DNA of 64,000 bases. It comes from CAWDZK01 sp963726615. GTDB taxonomy: Bacteria; Actinomycetota; Actinomycetes; JACCUZ01. Made by a program: the position numbers and the translations under genes. The stretch is taken from NCBI GenBank assembly GCA_963726615.1, contig CAVSCX010000011.1, forward strand, positions 558,001 to 622,000. Reading direction: 5' to 3'. Shown here in pieces: positions 1 to 8,835 of the stretch (the stretch's first letter is position 1; the number at the start of each line of letters is the position of its first letter). The notes below the pieces were generated by a model. The model saw nothing but the letters and a program-made list of their open reading frames with translations, was not told the DNA's origin and did not search any database.

Positions 1-459
1 CTGACAGTCGGGGCTGTCTCGCAGCGCAGCGGGTTCGCCCCGTCCGCGCTGCGCTACTACGAGAGCGTCGGGCTGCTCCAGGCCGACCGGACAGCTGGTG
101 GACAGCGCAGGTACCGGCGCAGCGTCCTGCGGCGGCTTGCGTTCATCCGGGCGGCGCGCAACATCGGCCTGTCCCTGGACGAGGTGGCCGAGGCTCTGGC
201 GACCCTCCCCCGCGGGCGGACACCTACCAAGGCGGACTGGGCCGGCCTGAGCCGGTCCTGGCGAACCCGCCTCGACGACCAGATCGCCGGCCTGGTGGCG
301 CTCCGGGACGGACTGGACTCGTGCATCGGCTGCGGGTGCCTGTCGCTGCGCACCTGCGCTGTCTCCAACCCGGGCGACGGGCCGGCGGTCGCCCGCGGCG
401 CCGGACCGGGAGCGGCCTTCCTGCCGCCCTCCCTGCGCCGTCCTGTCGACGGCTCCTGA
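1..459 (+). CDS. soxR: SoxR-type MerR regulator, 5' truncated by window edge
   Basis: The reading frame is open from the first base; the visible part has 152 residues and only the first few seem to be missing. It is a MerR-family redox sensor of the SoxR type, which activates target promoters when its [2Fe-2S] cluster is oxidised. The DNA-binding winged helix spans about residues 2-45 and includes RSGFAPSALRYYESVGLL. A dimerisation helix follows. The cluster ligands are C108, C111, C113 and C119 of the visible part, in the CX2CXCX5C arrangement that separates SoxR from other MerR proteins. In Actinobacteria SoxR usually answers redox-active compounds rather than driving a soxS cascade. Its targets are not visible here. 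The tail after the cluster is Pro/Ala/Arg-rich. Confidence 0.9.
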   Translation: MTVGAVSQRSGFAPSALRYYESVGLLQADRTAGGQRRYRRSVLRRLAFIRAARNIGLSLDEVAEALATLPRGRTPTKADWAGLSRSWRTRLDDQIAGLVALRDGLDSCIGCGCLSLRTCAVSNPGDGPAVARGAGPGAAFLPPSLRRPVDGS

Positions 460-594
460 CGCCGGCCGGTCGCGCCGCTCGACGGCGCCGCCGCGTGCGC
501 CCGCTTCCGCCGTAGGGGTGGCGGCACGCAGGGTGAGCACCACTCACCCTGCTGGCCGAGTCTCCTCCGGGCCTCGACTGGGTACCGTCGGAGG

Positions 595-1434
595 GTGCAG
601 GCACCGGACGCCCTCGAGCTGCGCCGACTCGCTCTCGCCGTGTCGGTGCTGCACGACGTCGACATCGTCCCGCTCGACGACGGTGTCCTGCTCACCGGGG
701 ACGTGCCGATCGAGGTGACCTGGCTCGAGCTCCGGCGGGCCCTCGGGGGTGCCGACCCCGAGGAGGACCTGGCCCGGATCCGGGTCGAGGCCTGGCTGCG
801 CGGCCGACGGATCGCCGCCGGCGTCCACCTCGACCACCTGCGCACGCAGGCCCGACCGGTCGGGCTGCCTGTCGACCACCCGATGCACCCCGGTTTGGAC
901 TGGGTCCGGGAGCGCGTGCTCGGCGACGCGCTCGACCTCGGCTTCGGCTTCGTCGGCGTCGGCAGCGACCCCGACGAGGTGGTTGTCGTCCCGCAGGGAG
1001 CCCTGGACGCTGCCGGGGTCGACCCCGCCCCCTGGTGGCCGGTCGCCCGCGACTACCTGGAGCGGATGGGCGCGGTCGCTGCCCAGCGGCTGCGGAGCAA
1101 CCCGGTGCTGCGGCCGATCGGTGACTGCGACGTCGCCACCCTGCTCGGGTCGCGCACGCTGAGGGCGGCGCTGTGTGCGGAGGACGGGACCGGCATGAGG
1201 GCTGCTGCCGTCCCGATGCTGCGCCGCGGCTGGCTGGACCTGTCGCGCATCGACCCTGCCTTCACAGCGGCGGCAGCCGCGGCAACCCGGCCGGAGGAGC
1301 GTGGCTTCGCCCGCCCGGTGCTGCTCACCGCCGACGAGGTGGCACTCGCGCCTGACGGCGGCCGGCCGGCAGAGATCGTCCTGCGGGACGCCGCGGTCGA
1401 CTCTCCCTACCTGCGCTCGATGCTCTACCGCTGA
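595..1434 (+). CDS. conserved hypothetical protein, 279 aa
   Basis: This gene starts at GTG 595, 135 bases after the SoxR stop, and encodes a soluble 279-residue protein. I do not recognise a named domain. The sequence shows an N-terminal alpha/beta region with hydrophobic strands (DIVPLDDGVLLTGDV) and a central acidic and tryptophan-containing part. There is no signal peptide or membrane segment. The third-position GC bias and lack of stops match a real gene, and the overlapping minus-strand frames are its shadows. The plus-strand order SoxR, this gene, cupin does not suggest a function. Confidence is high for a coding region and low for any role. Confidence 0.75.
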   Translation: MQAPDALELRRLALAVSVLHDVDIVPLDDGVLLTGDVPIEVTWLELRRALGGADPEEDLARIRVEAWLRGRRIAAGVHLDHLRTQARPVGLPVDHPMHPGLDWVRERVLGDALDLGFGFVGVGSDPDEVVVVPQGALDAAGVDPAPWWPVARDYLERMGAVAAQRLRSNPVLRPIGDCDVATLLGSRTLRAALCAEDGTGMRAAAVPMLRRGWLDLSRIDPAFTAAAAAATRPEERGFARPVLLTADEVALAPDGGRPAEIVLRDAAVDSPYLRSMLYR

Positions 1435-1563
1435 GCAGTTCGGCGGCGGTTGACGCGACGGTCGGCGGTCGGCAGCCTCAGCAGAGGAGCCGCGGCCCAC
1501 CGCGCTGATGCCGATCGAGCAGCGCGTCGGCCGACCCAGGACCGACTACCTCTGGAGACGACG

Positions 1564-1953
1564 ATGCCGGCCGACCCCGCCGCACCTCTGACCCACAGCC
1601 CCGCGTCCGGTCACCTCGAGGTCGATCCGACCCCCGGCATGACGCGGCGGCGAGCCATCGACACCGGGAGCATGTGGTCGGGCACGGTGTCGACCTCCGC
1701 CGGCGCCGTCTCCGGCTGGCACCACCACGGCGAGCACGAGTCGACAATCTACGTCGTGAGCGGATCCCTCCACATGGAGTTCGGTCCGGGCGGCGCCGAG
1801 TCGTTCGACGCCGTCGCAGGGGACGTCGTGCACGTCCCCGCCGGCGCCGTCCACCGGGAGTCGAACCCGCTCGCCCGCGAGTCGCTGTTGTTCGTGGTTC
1901 GCTGCGGCCGCGGCCGGCCGACTCTCAACGTCGCCGGGCCTGCTGCCGGCTGA
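1564..1953 (+). CDS. cupin-domain protein
   Basis: This is a 129-residue single-domain cupin, a small beta-barrel metal-binding fold. Cupin motif 1 is visible as GWHHHGEHESTIYVVSG, giving two or three His plus a Glu as metal ligands. Motif 2 is GDVVHVPAGAVH. Cupins of this size act as dioxygenases, isomerases or small-molecule binding proteins, and the substrate cannot be read from sequence. I chose ATG 1564 because the N-terminus there looks natural and the upstream extension in frame (from 1450) is arginine-rich and shadow-like. It lies 129 bases after the upstream hypothetical gene and may be separately transcribed. Confidence 0.85.
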   Translation: MPADPAAPLTHSPASGHLEVDPTPGMTRRRAIDTGSMWSGTVSTSAGAVSGWHHHGEHESTIYVVSGSLHMEFGPGGAESFDAVAGDVVHVPAGAVHRESNPLARESLLFVVRCGRGRPTLNVAGPAAG

Positions 1954-2009
1954 CCGGCGTGCCTGTGACCGGATCGTGCCGGCGACCGCATCACGGCACT
2001 CCCGGCGAT

Positions 2010-2198
2010 TCAGAGGTTGCCGCCGACCCCACCCCAACCGTCCGTGCGGGACGAGGTGGGCGGCCCCCCGTTGGCGCCGAGGTCCCGGTGGGCCTGAGGG
2101 TCGGTGCCGACGGCACCCGTGGCACCGGAGCGCCGACGCCACACCAGCAGCGCGATCGGGACCGCGACGACGAGGGCGAAGAACACGAACCAGGCCAT
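2010..2198 (-). CDS. small single-pass membrane protein, 62 aa
   Basis: A short minus-strand gene starts at ATG 2198 directly behind a strong ribosome-binding site (GGAGGT, 6 bases upstream). The protein begins with one membrane helix, MAWFVFFALVVAVPIALLVW, followed by a basic stop-transfer segment (RRRSG). The rest is a hydrophilic, glycine-rich cytoplasmic tail of about 40 residues. A longer frame from 2309 exists but has no ribosome-binding site and an implausible N-terminus. It faces away from the SIMPL gene, so the two share the 2199-2327 spacer as a divergent promoter region. No function is inferred. Confidence 0.65.
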   Translation of the reverse strand: MAWFVFFALVVAVPIALLVWRRRSGATGAVGTDPQAHRDLGANGGPPTSSRTDGWGGVGGNL

Positions 2199-2327
2199 GG
2201 CCACCTCCGTGAGCACCGTGGGCTCCCCTGACGGTACGCGCTCGCACCAGGACTCGGGCACCTCCCGCGCGGAACCGCGCAAGGCACCGCTGCGTCGAAG
2301 TGGAACCACGACCGACCGGAGGCCACG

Positions 2328-3107
2328 ATGGCGCCCACCACCCGCTCACCCCTCGTCGTCCTCGCGGCGGTCACGGGGACCCTCGCCCTGGTCGTCGCCG
2401 GATGGCTGCTCGGCCACGGCAGCCCGGCCGCGCCCGCTGCCGCTGCGGCGACGGGAGCGGGCGACGCCCTGGGCGCCCGGGCGCGCGACGGCGTCCTTGT
2501 CAGCGGCACCGGCGAGGTGTCCGGCCGGCCGGACACGCTGGTCGCGCAGTTCGGCAGCGAGGCGAGTGCGTCCTCGGTGGACGATGCCCTGGGCCGCGCC
2601 GACCGTGCCATGGGCAGGATCACGGACGCGCTGCAGAAGGGTGGCGTGGCCGAGGCCGACCTGCGAACTGCCGGCCTGGACATCTACCCGCAGTACTCCG
2701 ACGACGGCCGGCAGGTCACCGGCTACCAGGCCCAGCAGCAGCTCACCGTGACCTTCCGCGACATCGACACCGCCGGACGCCTGATCGGCCGGGCGGTCGC
2801 CGCCGGTGGCGACGCGGCCCGGCTGTCCGGGCTCGCGTTCCGCATCGACGACGACTCCGCCATGCTCGCCGATGCCCGTCGCAAGGCCTTCGCCGACGCC
2901 AAGGCCAAGGCCGACCTCTACGGCGACGCTGCCGGGCGTGGCCTCGGTCGCGTCGTCAGCGTCACCGAGACGGTGACCGGCAACGACCGGCCGTACCCCA
3001 TGACGGCGTTCGACAGCGCCGGTGGCTCCGTCGCGCGGGACGTCGACATCCAGCCGGGCGAGCAGAAGCTCGCGGTGACCGTGACTGTCGAGTGGGCCTT
3101 CGACTGA
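2328..3107 (+). CDS. SIMPL-domain (DUF541) exported protein
   Basis: The 259-residue product has an N-terminal signal anchor (residues about 8-28, VVLAAVTGTLALVVAGWLLG), an Ala/Pro linker, and a SIMPL domain from about residue 55 to the end. Recognisable segments are VSGTGEVSGRPDTL at the domain start, AGLDIYPQYSDDGRQVTGYQ in the middle and QPGEQKLAVTVTVEWAFD at the end. SIMPL proteins form periplasmic or surface-exposed oligomers; their biochemical role is poorly known, though some are linked to oxidative-stress tolerance. The gene is convergent with dxs, with 150 bases between the stops. Confidence 0.9.
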   Translation: MAPTTRSPLVVLAAVTGTLALVVAGWLLGHGSPAAPAAAAATGAGDALGARARDGVLVSGTGEVSGRPDTLVAQFGSEASASSVDDALGRADRAMGRITDALQKGGVAEADLRTAGLDIYPQYSDDGRQVTGYQAQQQLTVTFRDIDTAGRLIGRAVAAGGDAARLSGLAFRIDDDSAMLADARRKAFADAKAKADLYGDAAGRGLGRVVSVTETVTGNDRPYPMTAFDSAGGSVARDVDIQPGEQKLAVTVTVEWAFD

Positions 3108-3257
3108 GCCTCGCTGCTCTCGGCCGGCACGCACCGGACGGGCGTCCCCGTGCCGCCCACCAGCGTGGAGGCGACCCTGCCCGCCGTCGTGGTCCACCAC
3201 GCGCGGACGTGGCTCGAGGCAAGCCCGACCGGTGACCGGGACCGGCTGACCGCCGGC

Positions 3258-5156
3258 TCAGTCGGCGACGTGGTGCTGCTCGACCTCGCCGGCCAGCCCG
3301 GCCACGGTCTCGACGATGTCGCGTGCGATGTCCTGCGCGGTGAGGCCGATCTCGGCGAGGACCTCCGGCCGCTTCGCGTGGTCGAGGAACCGCAGCGGGA
3401 CGCCGAAGTCGCGCAGCGGGGTGGCCACCCGGGCGTCGCGCAGCGCAGCGGCCACGGCCCCGGACACCCCGCCGCGCAGGCCGTCCTCGACGACCACCAC
3501 GGCTCGCACGTCACGCGCCATGCGCACGATCACCGCCGGCACCGGCTTCACCCAGCGAGGATCGACAACAGTGACCCCGATGCCCTGCCGGGCGCACCGC
3601 TCGGCGACGTCCAGACAGGTCTCCACCATCGACCCGACGGAGACCAGGAGCACGTCGTCGCCGCCCCGGTGCATCACGTCGACGCCGCCGACCCGCTCGA
3701 CAGCGGGGAGGTCGCGGCAGACTGCCCCGGTCGGGTAGCGCACGACAGTCGGGGCGTCGTCGACCGCGACGGCCTCCCGCAGCTCCTCGCGGAGGGTCAC
3801 GGCGTCCCGCGGCGCAGCCAGCCGGAGCCCGGGCACCGCTTGCAGGACGGTCAGGTCCCACATGCCGTGGTGGCTCGCGCCGTCCGGCCCGGTGACGCCG
3901 GACCGGTCGAGGCAGAAGGTGACGCCGCAGCGGTGCAGGGCGACGTCCATGAGGACCTGGTCGAAGGCCCGGTTGAGGAACGTCGCGTAGACGGCAACGA
4001 CCGGGTGCATGCCGCCGAGCGCCAGCCCGGCGGCCGAGGTCGCCGCGTGCTGCTCTGCGATGCCGACGTCGAAGATGCGGTCCGGGTACGCCGCGGCGAA
4101 CGCGTCCAGCCCGGTCGGGATGAGCATCGCTGCGGTGATGCCGACCACGTCCGGCCGCTCGGCGCCGATCGCGACGAGCTCGTCGGCGAAGACCTGGGTC
4201 CAGGCAGTGCCGGACGCCGCGAGCGGCTGCCCGGTCTCGGGGTCGATGACACCGATGCCGTGGAAGTGGTCGGCGGCGTCGTCCTCGGCGTGCTTGTAGC
4301 CGAGCCCCTTGCGGGTGATCGCGTGGACGAGGACCGGGCCCTGGAAGCCCCGGGCCCGGCGCAGTGCGTGCTCGACCGCCTCGATGTCGTGGCCGTCGAC
4401 CGGCCCGATGTACTTCAGCCCGAGGTCCTCGAACATGCCCTGGGGCGCGACGACGTCCTTCAGCCCCTTCTTCACACCGTGCAAGGCGTCGTAGAGGGGC
4501 GCGCCGACGACGGGTGTGCGGCCGAGCACCTGCTTGCCCCACTCGAGGAAGCGCTCGTAGCCGCGGGTGGTCCGCAAGGTCGCCAGGTGGTGCGCCAGCC
4601 CGCCGATTGTCGGCGCGTAGGAGCGCTCGTTGTCGTTCACGACGATGACCAGCCGTCGGGTGTGGTCGGCGGCGATGTTGTTGAGGGCCTCCCAGGCCAT
4701 CCCACCGGTGAGCGAGCCGTCCCCGACGACGGCGACCACGCACCGGTCGCTCTCACCGCGAAGCTGGAAGGCCTTGGCCATGCCGTCGGCATAGGACAGC
4801 GCGGTCGAGGCGTGCGAGTTCTCGATCACGTCGTGCTCGGACTCGGCACTGCTCGGGTAGCCCGAGAGGCCGCCCTTCTGCCGTAGCGTGCCGAACCGTC
4901 CGGCGCGACCGGTGACGATCTTGTGGACGTAGGCCTGGTGACCGGTGTCCCACAGGATCCGGTCCCGCGGGGAGTCGAACACGCGGTGCAACGCCAGGGT
5001 GAGCTCGACGGCGCCCAGGTTGGGGCCGAGGTGTCCGCCGGTGCGGGAGACCGAGGCGATCAGGAAGGTGCGGATCTCCTCGGCGAGGGACCCCAGCTGC
5101 TCGTGCGTGAGCGGGCGCAGGTCCTCTGGTCCGTGGATCGAGTCCAGCAGGCCCAC
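3258..5156 (-). CDS. dxs: 1-deoxy-D-xylulose-5-phosphate synthase
   Basis: DXS condenses pyruvate with glyceraldehyde 3-phosphate to form 1-deoxy-D-xylulose 5-phosphate, the first step of the MEP route to isoprenoids; the product also feeds thiamine and pyridoxal synthesis. The 632-residue length is normal. The thiamine-diphosphate site is visible as GDGSLTGGMAWEALNN (residues 145-160) with the Mg-binding NDN at 174-176. The substrate-side histidine region is DTGHQAYVHK near residue 70. The transketolase-pyrimidine domain carries DRSGVTGPDGASHHG, and the C-terminal transketolase domain is complete. The ATG start at 5156 gives the conserved MGLLDSIHGPEDLR N-terminus. Confidence 0.97.
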   Translation of the reverse strand: MGLLDSIHGPEDLRPLTHEQLGSLAEEIRTFLIASVSRTGGHLGPNLGAVELTLALHRVFDSPRDRILWDTGHQAYVHKIVTGRAGRFGTLRQKGGLSGYPSSAESEHDVIENSHASTALSYADGMAKAFQLRGESDRCVVAVVGDGSLTGGMAWEALNNIAADHTRRLVIVVNDNERSYAPTIGGLAHHLATLRTTRGYERFLEWGKQVLGRTPVVGAPLYDALHGVKKGLKDVVAPQGMFEDLGLKYIGPVDGHDIEAVEHALRRARGFQGPVLVHAITRKGLGYKHAEDDAADHFHGIGVIDPETGQPLAASGTAWTQVFADELVAIGAERPDVVGITAAMLIPTGLDAFAAAYPDRIFDVGIAEQHAATSAAGLALGGMHPVVAVYATFLNRAFDQVLMDVALHRCGVTFCLDRSGVTGPDGASHHGMWDLTVLQAVPGLRLAAPRDAVTLREELREAVAVDDAPTVVRYPTGAVCRDLPAVERVGGVDVMHRGGDDVLLVSVGSMVETCLDVAERCARQGIGVTVVDPRWVKPVPAVIVRMARDVRAVVVVEDGLRGGVSGAVAAALRDARVATPLRDFGVPLRFLDHAKRPEVLAEIGLTAQDIARDIVETVAGLAGEVEQHHVAD

Positions 5157-5303
5157 GCGGCGGGCTCCTCTCGCTGGTCCGGGTCCGGTGACGTCGAGAT
5201 GTCGAGTCTACGTTCCCCCCGAGGACGCCCCGGACACACGGTGGGTTCCCTGGATGTCGCCGCTCAGGTCGCCGGCCGGGGCGCCCCGGTGCCGTCCCGG
5301 GCG

Positions 5304-5675
5304 TCAGAGCCGGGCCCGGAACCGACGGCCGCGCAGCGCCTCCTCGACCAGCCAGACGGCCCGCTGGTGGCGCACCAGCCGGGCGCCTTCCCGCTCCCAG
5401 GCGGAGACCGCGGCGGCGACCGTGGTGGCGTCCGCCACGTCCCGCAGCTCGTCACGGGCGGTGGCCAGGCCGAGGCGGGCCGCCTCGACCGCGGCGGCCA
5501 CGTGCCGCGCGGCGAACCTGGCCAGGACGACCGGATGGTTGCGCAGGACCTCGTGCGCCCGGTAGTCCGGCGGGCAGAGGTCGAAGAGCCAGGCCGTCGC
5601 GGAGCGTTCCCACTCGGGCGCGCCGGGTGCGCGCACCTCCTCCGGCCAGCCGGGCGGCACGACTGGAAGGTTCAC
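5304..5675 (-). CDS. conserved actinobacterial hypothetical protein, 123 aa
   Basis: This helical, arginine-rich protein has no signal peptide or membrane segment. The conserved-looking core runs from PEWERSATAWLFDLCPPDYR to LVEEALRGRRFRARL. I chose the GTG at 5675, which gives MNLPVVPPGWPEEV; the longer frame from 5765 adds an unlikely basic N-terminus. It lies upstream of dxs on the same strand, with 147 bases between them. I recall similar proteins near dxs in other Actinobacteria, but no function is known to me. Confidence 0.7.
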   Translation of the reverse strand: MNLPVVPPGWPEEVRAPGAPEWERSATAWLFDLCPPDYRAHEVLRNHPVVLARFAARHVAAAVEAARLGLATARDELRDVADATTVAAAVSAWEREGARLVRHQRAVWLVEEALRGRRFRARL

Positions 5676-5839
5676 AGGCAGGAACCTACGTCGCTCGCGC
5701 AGCGACGGCCGACACCCCCCGACATCGACCGACCAGTTCGAAGGATCGGAGAGCGGGCGCACCATGACCAGGCCGTGACCGCTCCGATCAGGGAGTTGCT
5801 GCAGCCGATGACGAACTGCTCAGGTACCTCAGCTGCACC

Positions 5840-6397
5840 TCACCCAGCGCTGACGGTACCGACCAGCGTGCCGCGAGCCACCGCCTTGCCGTCGATCGCG
5901 CGCAGGGCCCGGTCGGTGTCGGTACCGTTCTCGAGCGTCGTCGGCGTGCGCAGGGCGTAGACCGTGAAGCGGTAGTGGTGGGTGCCGCTCGGCGGACATG
6001 GGCCGTCGTACCGGTCGTGGCCGGCGCTGTTGCGCGCCTGCCGCGCGCCGGCCGGCACCTCTCCGGCCCGCAGTGCCGTGCGCGCGACGTCGATGTCGTG
6101 GACCACCCAGTGCACGTACGGCCCACCCGAGGCATCGGGATCCGTGACGACCACCGCCAGCCCGCGCGCGTCCTCGGGCACCCCCTTCCACGAGAGCGGC
6201 GGGGAGAGGTCCTCGCCCACACAGGTGAAGCGGCGGGGCACGTGCGCGCCGTTCACGAACGCCGGGCTGGTCACGGTCAGCGTGCTCGGCGCGCCGGCGG
6301 CAGCCTCGGTTCCTTCGTCGCCGAACAGCCCGCAGCCGGTCAGCAGCGCTGCGAGCGCAGCCGCCGCCGGCCACATCGCCAGCCGTCGGGGGGACAC
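5840..6397 (-). CDS. PEBP / YbhB-YbcL family lipoprotein
   Basis: The 185-residue product carries a lipoprotein signal peptide ending in LLTGCG, so it should be anchored to the outer face of the membrane by Cys22. The rest is a phosphatidylethanolamine-binding-protein fold (Raf-kinase-inhibitor-like). It includes PAFVNGAHVPRRFTCVGEDL, the ligand-pocket strand VVVTDPDASGGPYVHWVVHD and the H-Y-F strand GTHHYRFTVYAL. Bacterial PEBP proteins bind small anionic ligands but have no established universal role. The gene is divergent from the alpha/beta hydrolase at 6508, with a 110-base spacer. Confidence 0.92.
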   Translation of the reverse strand: MSPRRLAMWPAAAALAALLTGCGLFGDEGTEAAAGAPSTLTVTSPAFVNGAHVPRRFTCVGEDLSPPLSWKGVPEDARGLAVVVTDPDASGGPYVHWVVHDIDVARTALRAGEVPAGARQARNSAGHDRYDGPCPPSGTHHYRFTVYALRTPTTLENGTDTDRALRAIDGKAVARGTLVGTVSAG

Positions 6398-6507
6398 GTC
6401 TCCGACGCTAGCGCGGCCCGTTGCGCTGCCCCCCGGCCGAGCGCAGACTCACAGTGGGGCCGAGGGCAAGACTCTCGCGAGGGACAGCAACGACAAGGTT
6501 CGCAGGG

Positions 6508-7335
6508 ATGGGCGGCAGCGGCGCAGTTCTGACGCAGGCGGTGTCGGCCGACGGCACCGCCCTCGGCGTGTGGACCTCCGGACAGGGTCCGCCACTGGTG
6601 CTCGTGCACGGCATGGCCTCCGACCACACCCGGTGGGCTCCGCTCCTGCCGCACCTGGAGACCTTCGCCTGCGTGCACGCCATGGACCGCCGCGGCCGCG
6701 GTGCCAGCGGCGACGGAACGGCCTACGACATGGCGCTGGAGTTCGCAGACGTCGCTGCCGTCGTCGACGCGGTCGCCCAGCGGAGCCACTCCCCCGTGGA
6801 CGTCTACGGGCACTCGCTGGGAGCGACCTGCGCCCTCGGCGGGGCGGCGCTCACCGGCAACATCCGCCGGCTCGTGCTCTACGAGCCTGCCGTGAACCCT
6901 CCGGAGAGCGCCCAACCCCCCGACCTGGAAGCCCAGCTCGACGCGCTGCTCGCCGAGGGGCGACCGGAGGCGGTCGTCGAGACGTTCATGCGGCAGCTGC
7001 TGGGGATGTCCGACCCGCAGATCCAGGACGTGATGGCCCTGCCGTCGTGGCCGGGACGCGTCGCGGCCGCCCCCACCATCCCACGGGAGATGCGAGCCGA
7101 AGCCGCTATCGCCGCGGCCGTCGACCCCGCGACGGCCGCGCGGATCACCGTCCCCACCCTGATGCTGCTCGGCGCCGACAGTCTCGAGTGGATCAGGGTC
7201 GACACCGAGAGGGTGGTGGCCGCCCTGCCCGACGCCCGGGTGGCGATTCTGGATGGACAGGAGCACCTCGCGGATGTCACGGCTCCGGAGCTCGTCGCCG
7301 CCCAGCTTCGCGTGTTCCTGCGCGACGGCGTCTGA
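6508..7335 (+). CDS. alpha/beta-fold hydrolase
   Basis: This 275-residue cytoplasmic hydrolase has a complete catalytic apparatus. The oxyanion-hole strand is PLVLVHGMASDHTRW (about residues 29-43), the nucleophile elbow is GHSLGA with Ser103, the acid is Asp224 (LLGADSLEW) and the base is His253 (DGQEHLAD). The fold fits esterases, haloperoxidase-like or C-C hydrolases; the substrate cannot be predicted. I chose ATG 6508 because upstream codons in the same frame are arginine-rich and shadow-like. It is convergent with xylB, and a strong hairpin lies between them. Confidence 0.9.
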   Translation: MGGSGAVLTQAVSADGTALGVWTSGQGPPLVLVHGMASDHTRWAPLLPHLETFACVHAMDRRGRGASGDGTAYDMALEFADVAAVVDAVAQRSHSPVDVYGHSLGATCALGGAALTGNIRRLVLYEPAVNPPESAQPPDLEAQLDALLAEGRPEAVVETFMRQLLGMSDPQIQDVMALPSWPGRVAAAPTIPREMRAEAAIAAAVDPATAARITVPTLMLLGADSLEWIRVDTERVVAALPDARVAILDGQEHLADVTAPELVAAQLRVFLRDGV

Positions 7336-7352
7336 CCGGGTGGCCAACATCC

Positions 7353-7408
7353 GTGCCGTGCGGGCTCCCTGGCGCCCTCAGCGCAGCGCGGTGAGACCCG
7401 CACGGCAC
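7353..7408. terminator. bidirectional terminator-like hairpin
   Basis: A perfect 12-bp inverted repeat, GTGCCGTGCGGG (7353-7364) and CCCGCACGGCAC (7397-7408), is separated by 32 bases. It lies between the convergent hydrolase (ends 7335) and xylB (ends 7412). There is no U-run, as is common in GC-rich Actinobacteria. It probably ends both transcripts. Confidence 0.6.
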
Positions 7409-7411
7409 CGG

Positions 7412-8833
7412 TCAGACCAGCCGCGCGGCCGTCAGCTCACGGACCTCGGCGTAGCGCTCGCGGACACCAGGGGTCTGGTCCGCCTCGAACAGCTGCGTCC
7501 GGGCGCTCTCCCAGGCGGGCGGCTCCTCGGCCCCGGCGAGCACCCAGGCCGCCTGCCGGGCCGCTCCGTCGGCGACGTACTCGCCCGGTTCGGGCACGAG
7601 GACGGGGCAGCCGAGGACTGCCGGCGCGATCCGGCGCACCGCCGCGGACTGTGCCGCGCCGCCCACGAGCAGCACCCGGGCGACCTCGGCGCCCTGCCCG
7701 CGCAGTGCGTCGAGGCCGTCGGCGAGCCCGCAGAGCAGGCCTTCGACCGCAGCCCGGGCGAGGTGCGCCGGTGTGGTCGAGGCGAGGGTCAGGCCGTGCA
7801 GCGCTCCGGTCGCGTCCGGCCGGTCGGGCGTGCGCTCACCCTCGAGGTAGGGGACGAGGGCAAGCCCGTCGGCCCCCGCGGGTGCGGCGAGGGCGAGGTC
7901 CGAGAGCCCGGCGTGGTCGGTGCCGAGCAGCCGCGCCGCGGCGTCCAGCACCCGGGACCCGTTCAGCGTGCAGACCAGGGGGAGGAACCGCCCGGTGGCG
8001 TCGGCGAAGCCCGCGACGATCCCGGAGGGGTCCCGGGCCGGCACCGCAGCCACCGCGCTGACCACGCCGGAGGTCCCGATCGAGACGACGACGTCGCCGG
8101 GAGAGGCTCCGACCCCGAGCGCTGCCGCCGCGTTGTCCCCGGCCCCGGGGCCCAGCACGAGCGCGCCGGCCAGGCCTGCCTGCTCCTGCGGCCCCGTCAC
8201 CTCCGGCACGGCGAGTCGGCGGCCGAAGCCGAGCTCGAGCAGGTCCGGCCGGTACTGCTCGGTCACCGCTGACCAGTACCCGGTGCCGCTGGCGTCGGAG
8301 CGGTCGGTACGCAGCGTGTCGAGCCCCCCACCGCCGCCGCGGTCGGACAGCAGCCGCCAGGTCAGCCAGTCGTGCGGCAGGCAGACCGCCTCGGCCCGCT
8401 TCGCGGTCTCGGGCTCGTGCTCGGCGAACCAACGGAGCTTGGTGACGGTGAACGAGGCGACCGGCACCACGCCCACCGCGTCGGCCCAGGCCGCTCCGCC
8501 ACCCAGCTCCGCCACCAGGTCCACCGCTGCGGCCGCGGACCGGGTGTCGTTCCACAGCAGCGCCGGCCGAACAACGCCCCCGGCGTCGTCCAGGCAGACC
8601 ATGCCGTGCTGCTGCCCGCCGACAGACAGCGCGGCGACGTCGTCCAGACCACCGGCCGCCGCCAGCGCTGCCTGCAGCGCGTCCCACCACGCGGCCGGGT
8701 CGACCTCGGTGCCGTCCGGGTGCGGTGCCCGGCCGGAGCGCGCCAGCGCACCGGTCACCGCATCCCGGACGACGACCTTGCAGGCCTGCGTCGAGGAGTC
8801 GACGCCGGCGACCAGCGTGCCCGGCTTCGGCAT
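7412..8833 (-). CDS. xylB: xylulokinase
   Basis: XylB phosphorylates D-xylulose to D-xylulose 5-phosphate, which enters the pentose phosphate pathway. The 473-residue FGGY-family kinase shows the N-terminal phosphate loop GVDSSTQACK (about 10-19), the SVGGQQHGMVCLD strand, the substrate-binding NDTRS loop, and the second ATPase-domain loop SIGTSGVVS. It is the last gene of the xylose operon; its ATG at 8833 follows the xylA stop by 2 bases, so the two are probably translationally coupled. Confidence 0.96.
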   Translation of the reverse strand: MPKPGTLVAGVDSSTQACKVVVRDAVTGALARSGRAPHPDGTEVDPAAWWDALQAALAAAGGLDDVAALSVGGQQHGMVCLDDAGGVVRPALLWNDTRSAAAAVDLVAELGGGAAWADAVGVVPVASFTVTKLRWFAEHEPETAKRAEAVCLPHDWLTWRLLSDRGGGGGLDTLRTDRSDASGTGYWSAVTEQYRPDLLELGFGRRLAVPEVTGPQEQAGLAGALVLGPGAGDNAAAALGVGASPGDVVVSIGTSGVVSAVAAVPARDPSGIVAGFADATGRFLPLVCTLNGSRVLDAAARLLGTDHAGLSDLALAAPAGADGLALVPYLEGERTPDRPDATGALHGLTLASTTPAHLARAAVEGLLCGLADGLDALRGQGAEVARVLLVGGAAQSAAVRRIAPAVLGCPVLVPEPGEYVADGAARQAAWVLAGAEEPPAWESARTQLFEADQTPGVRERYAEVRELTAARLV

Positions 8834-8835
8834 CC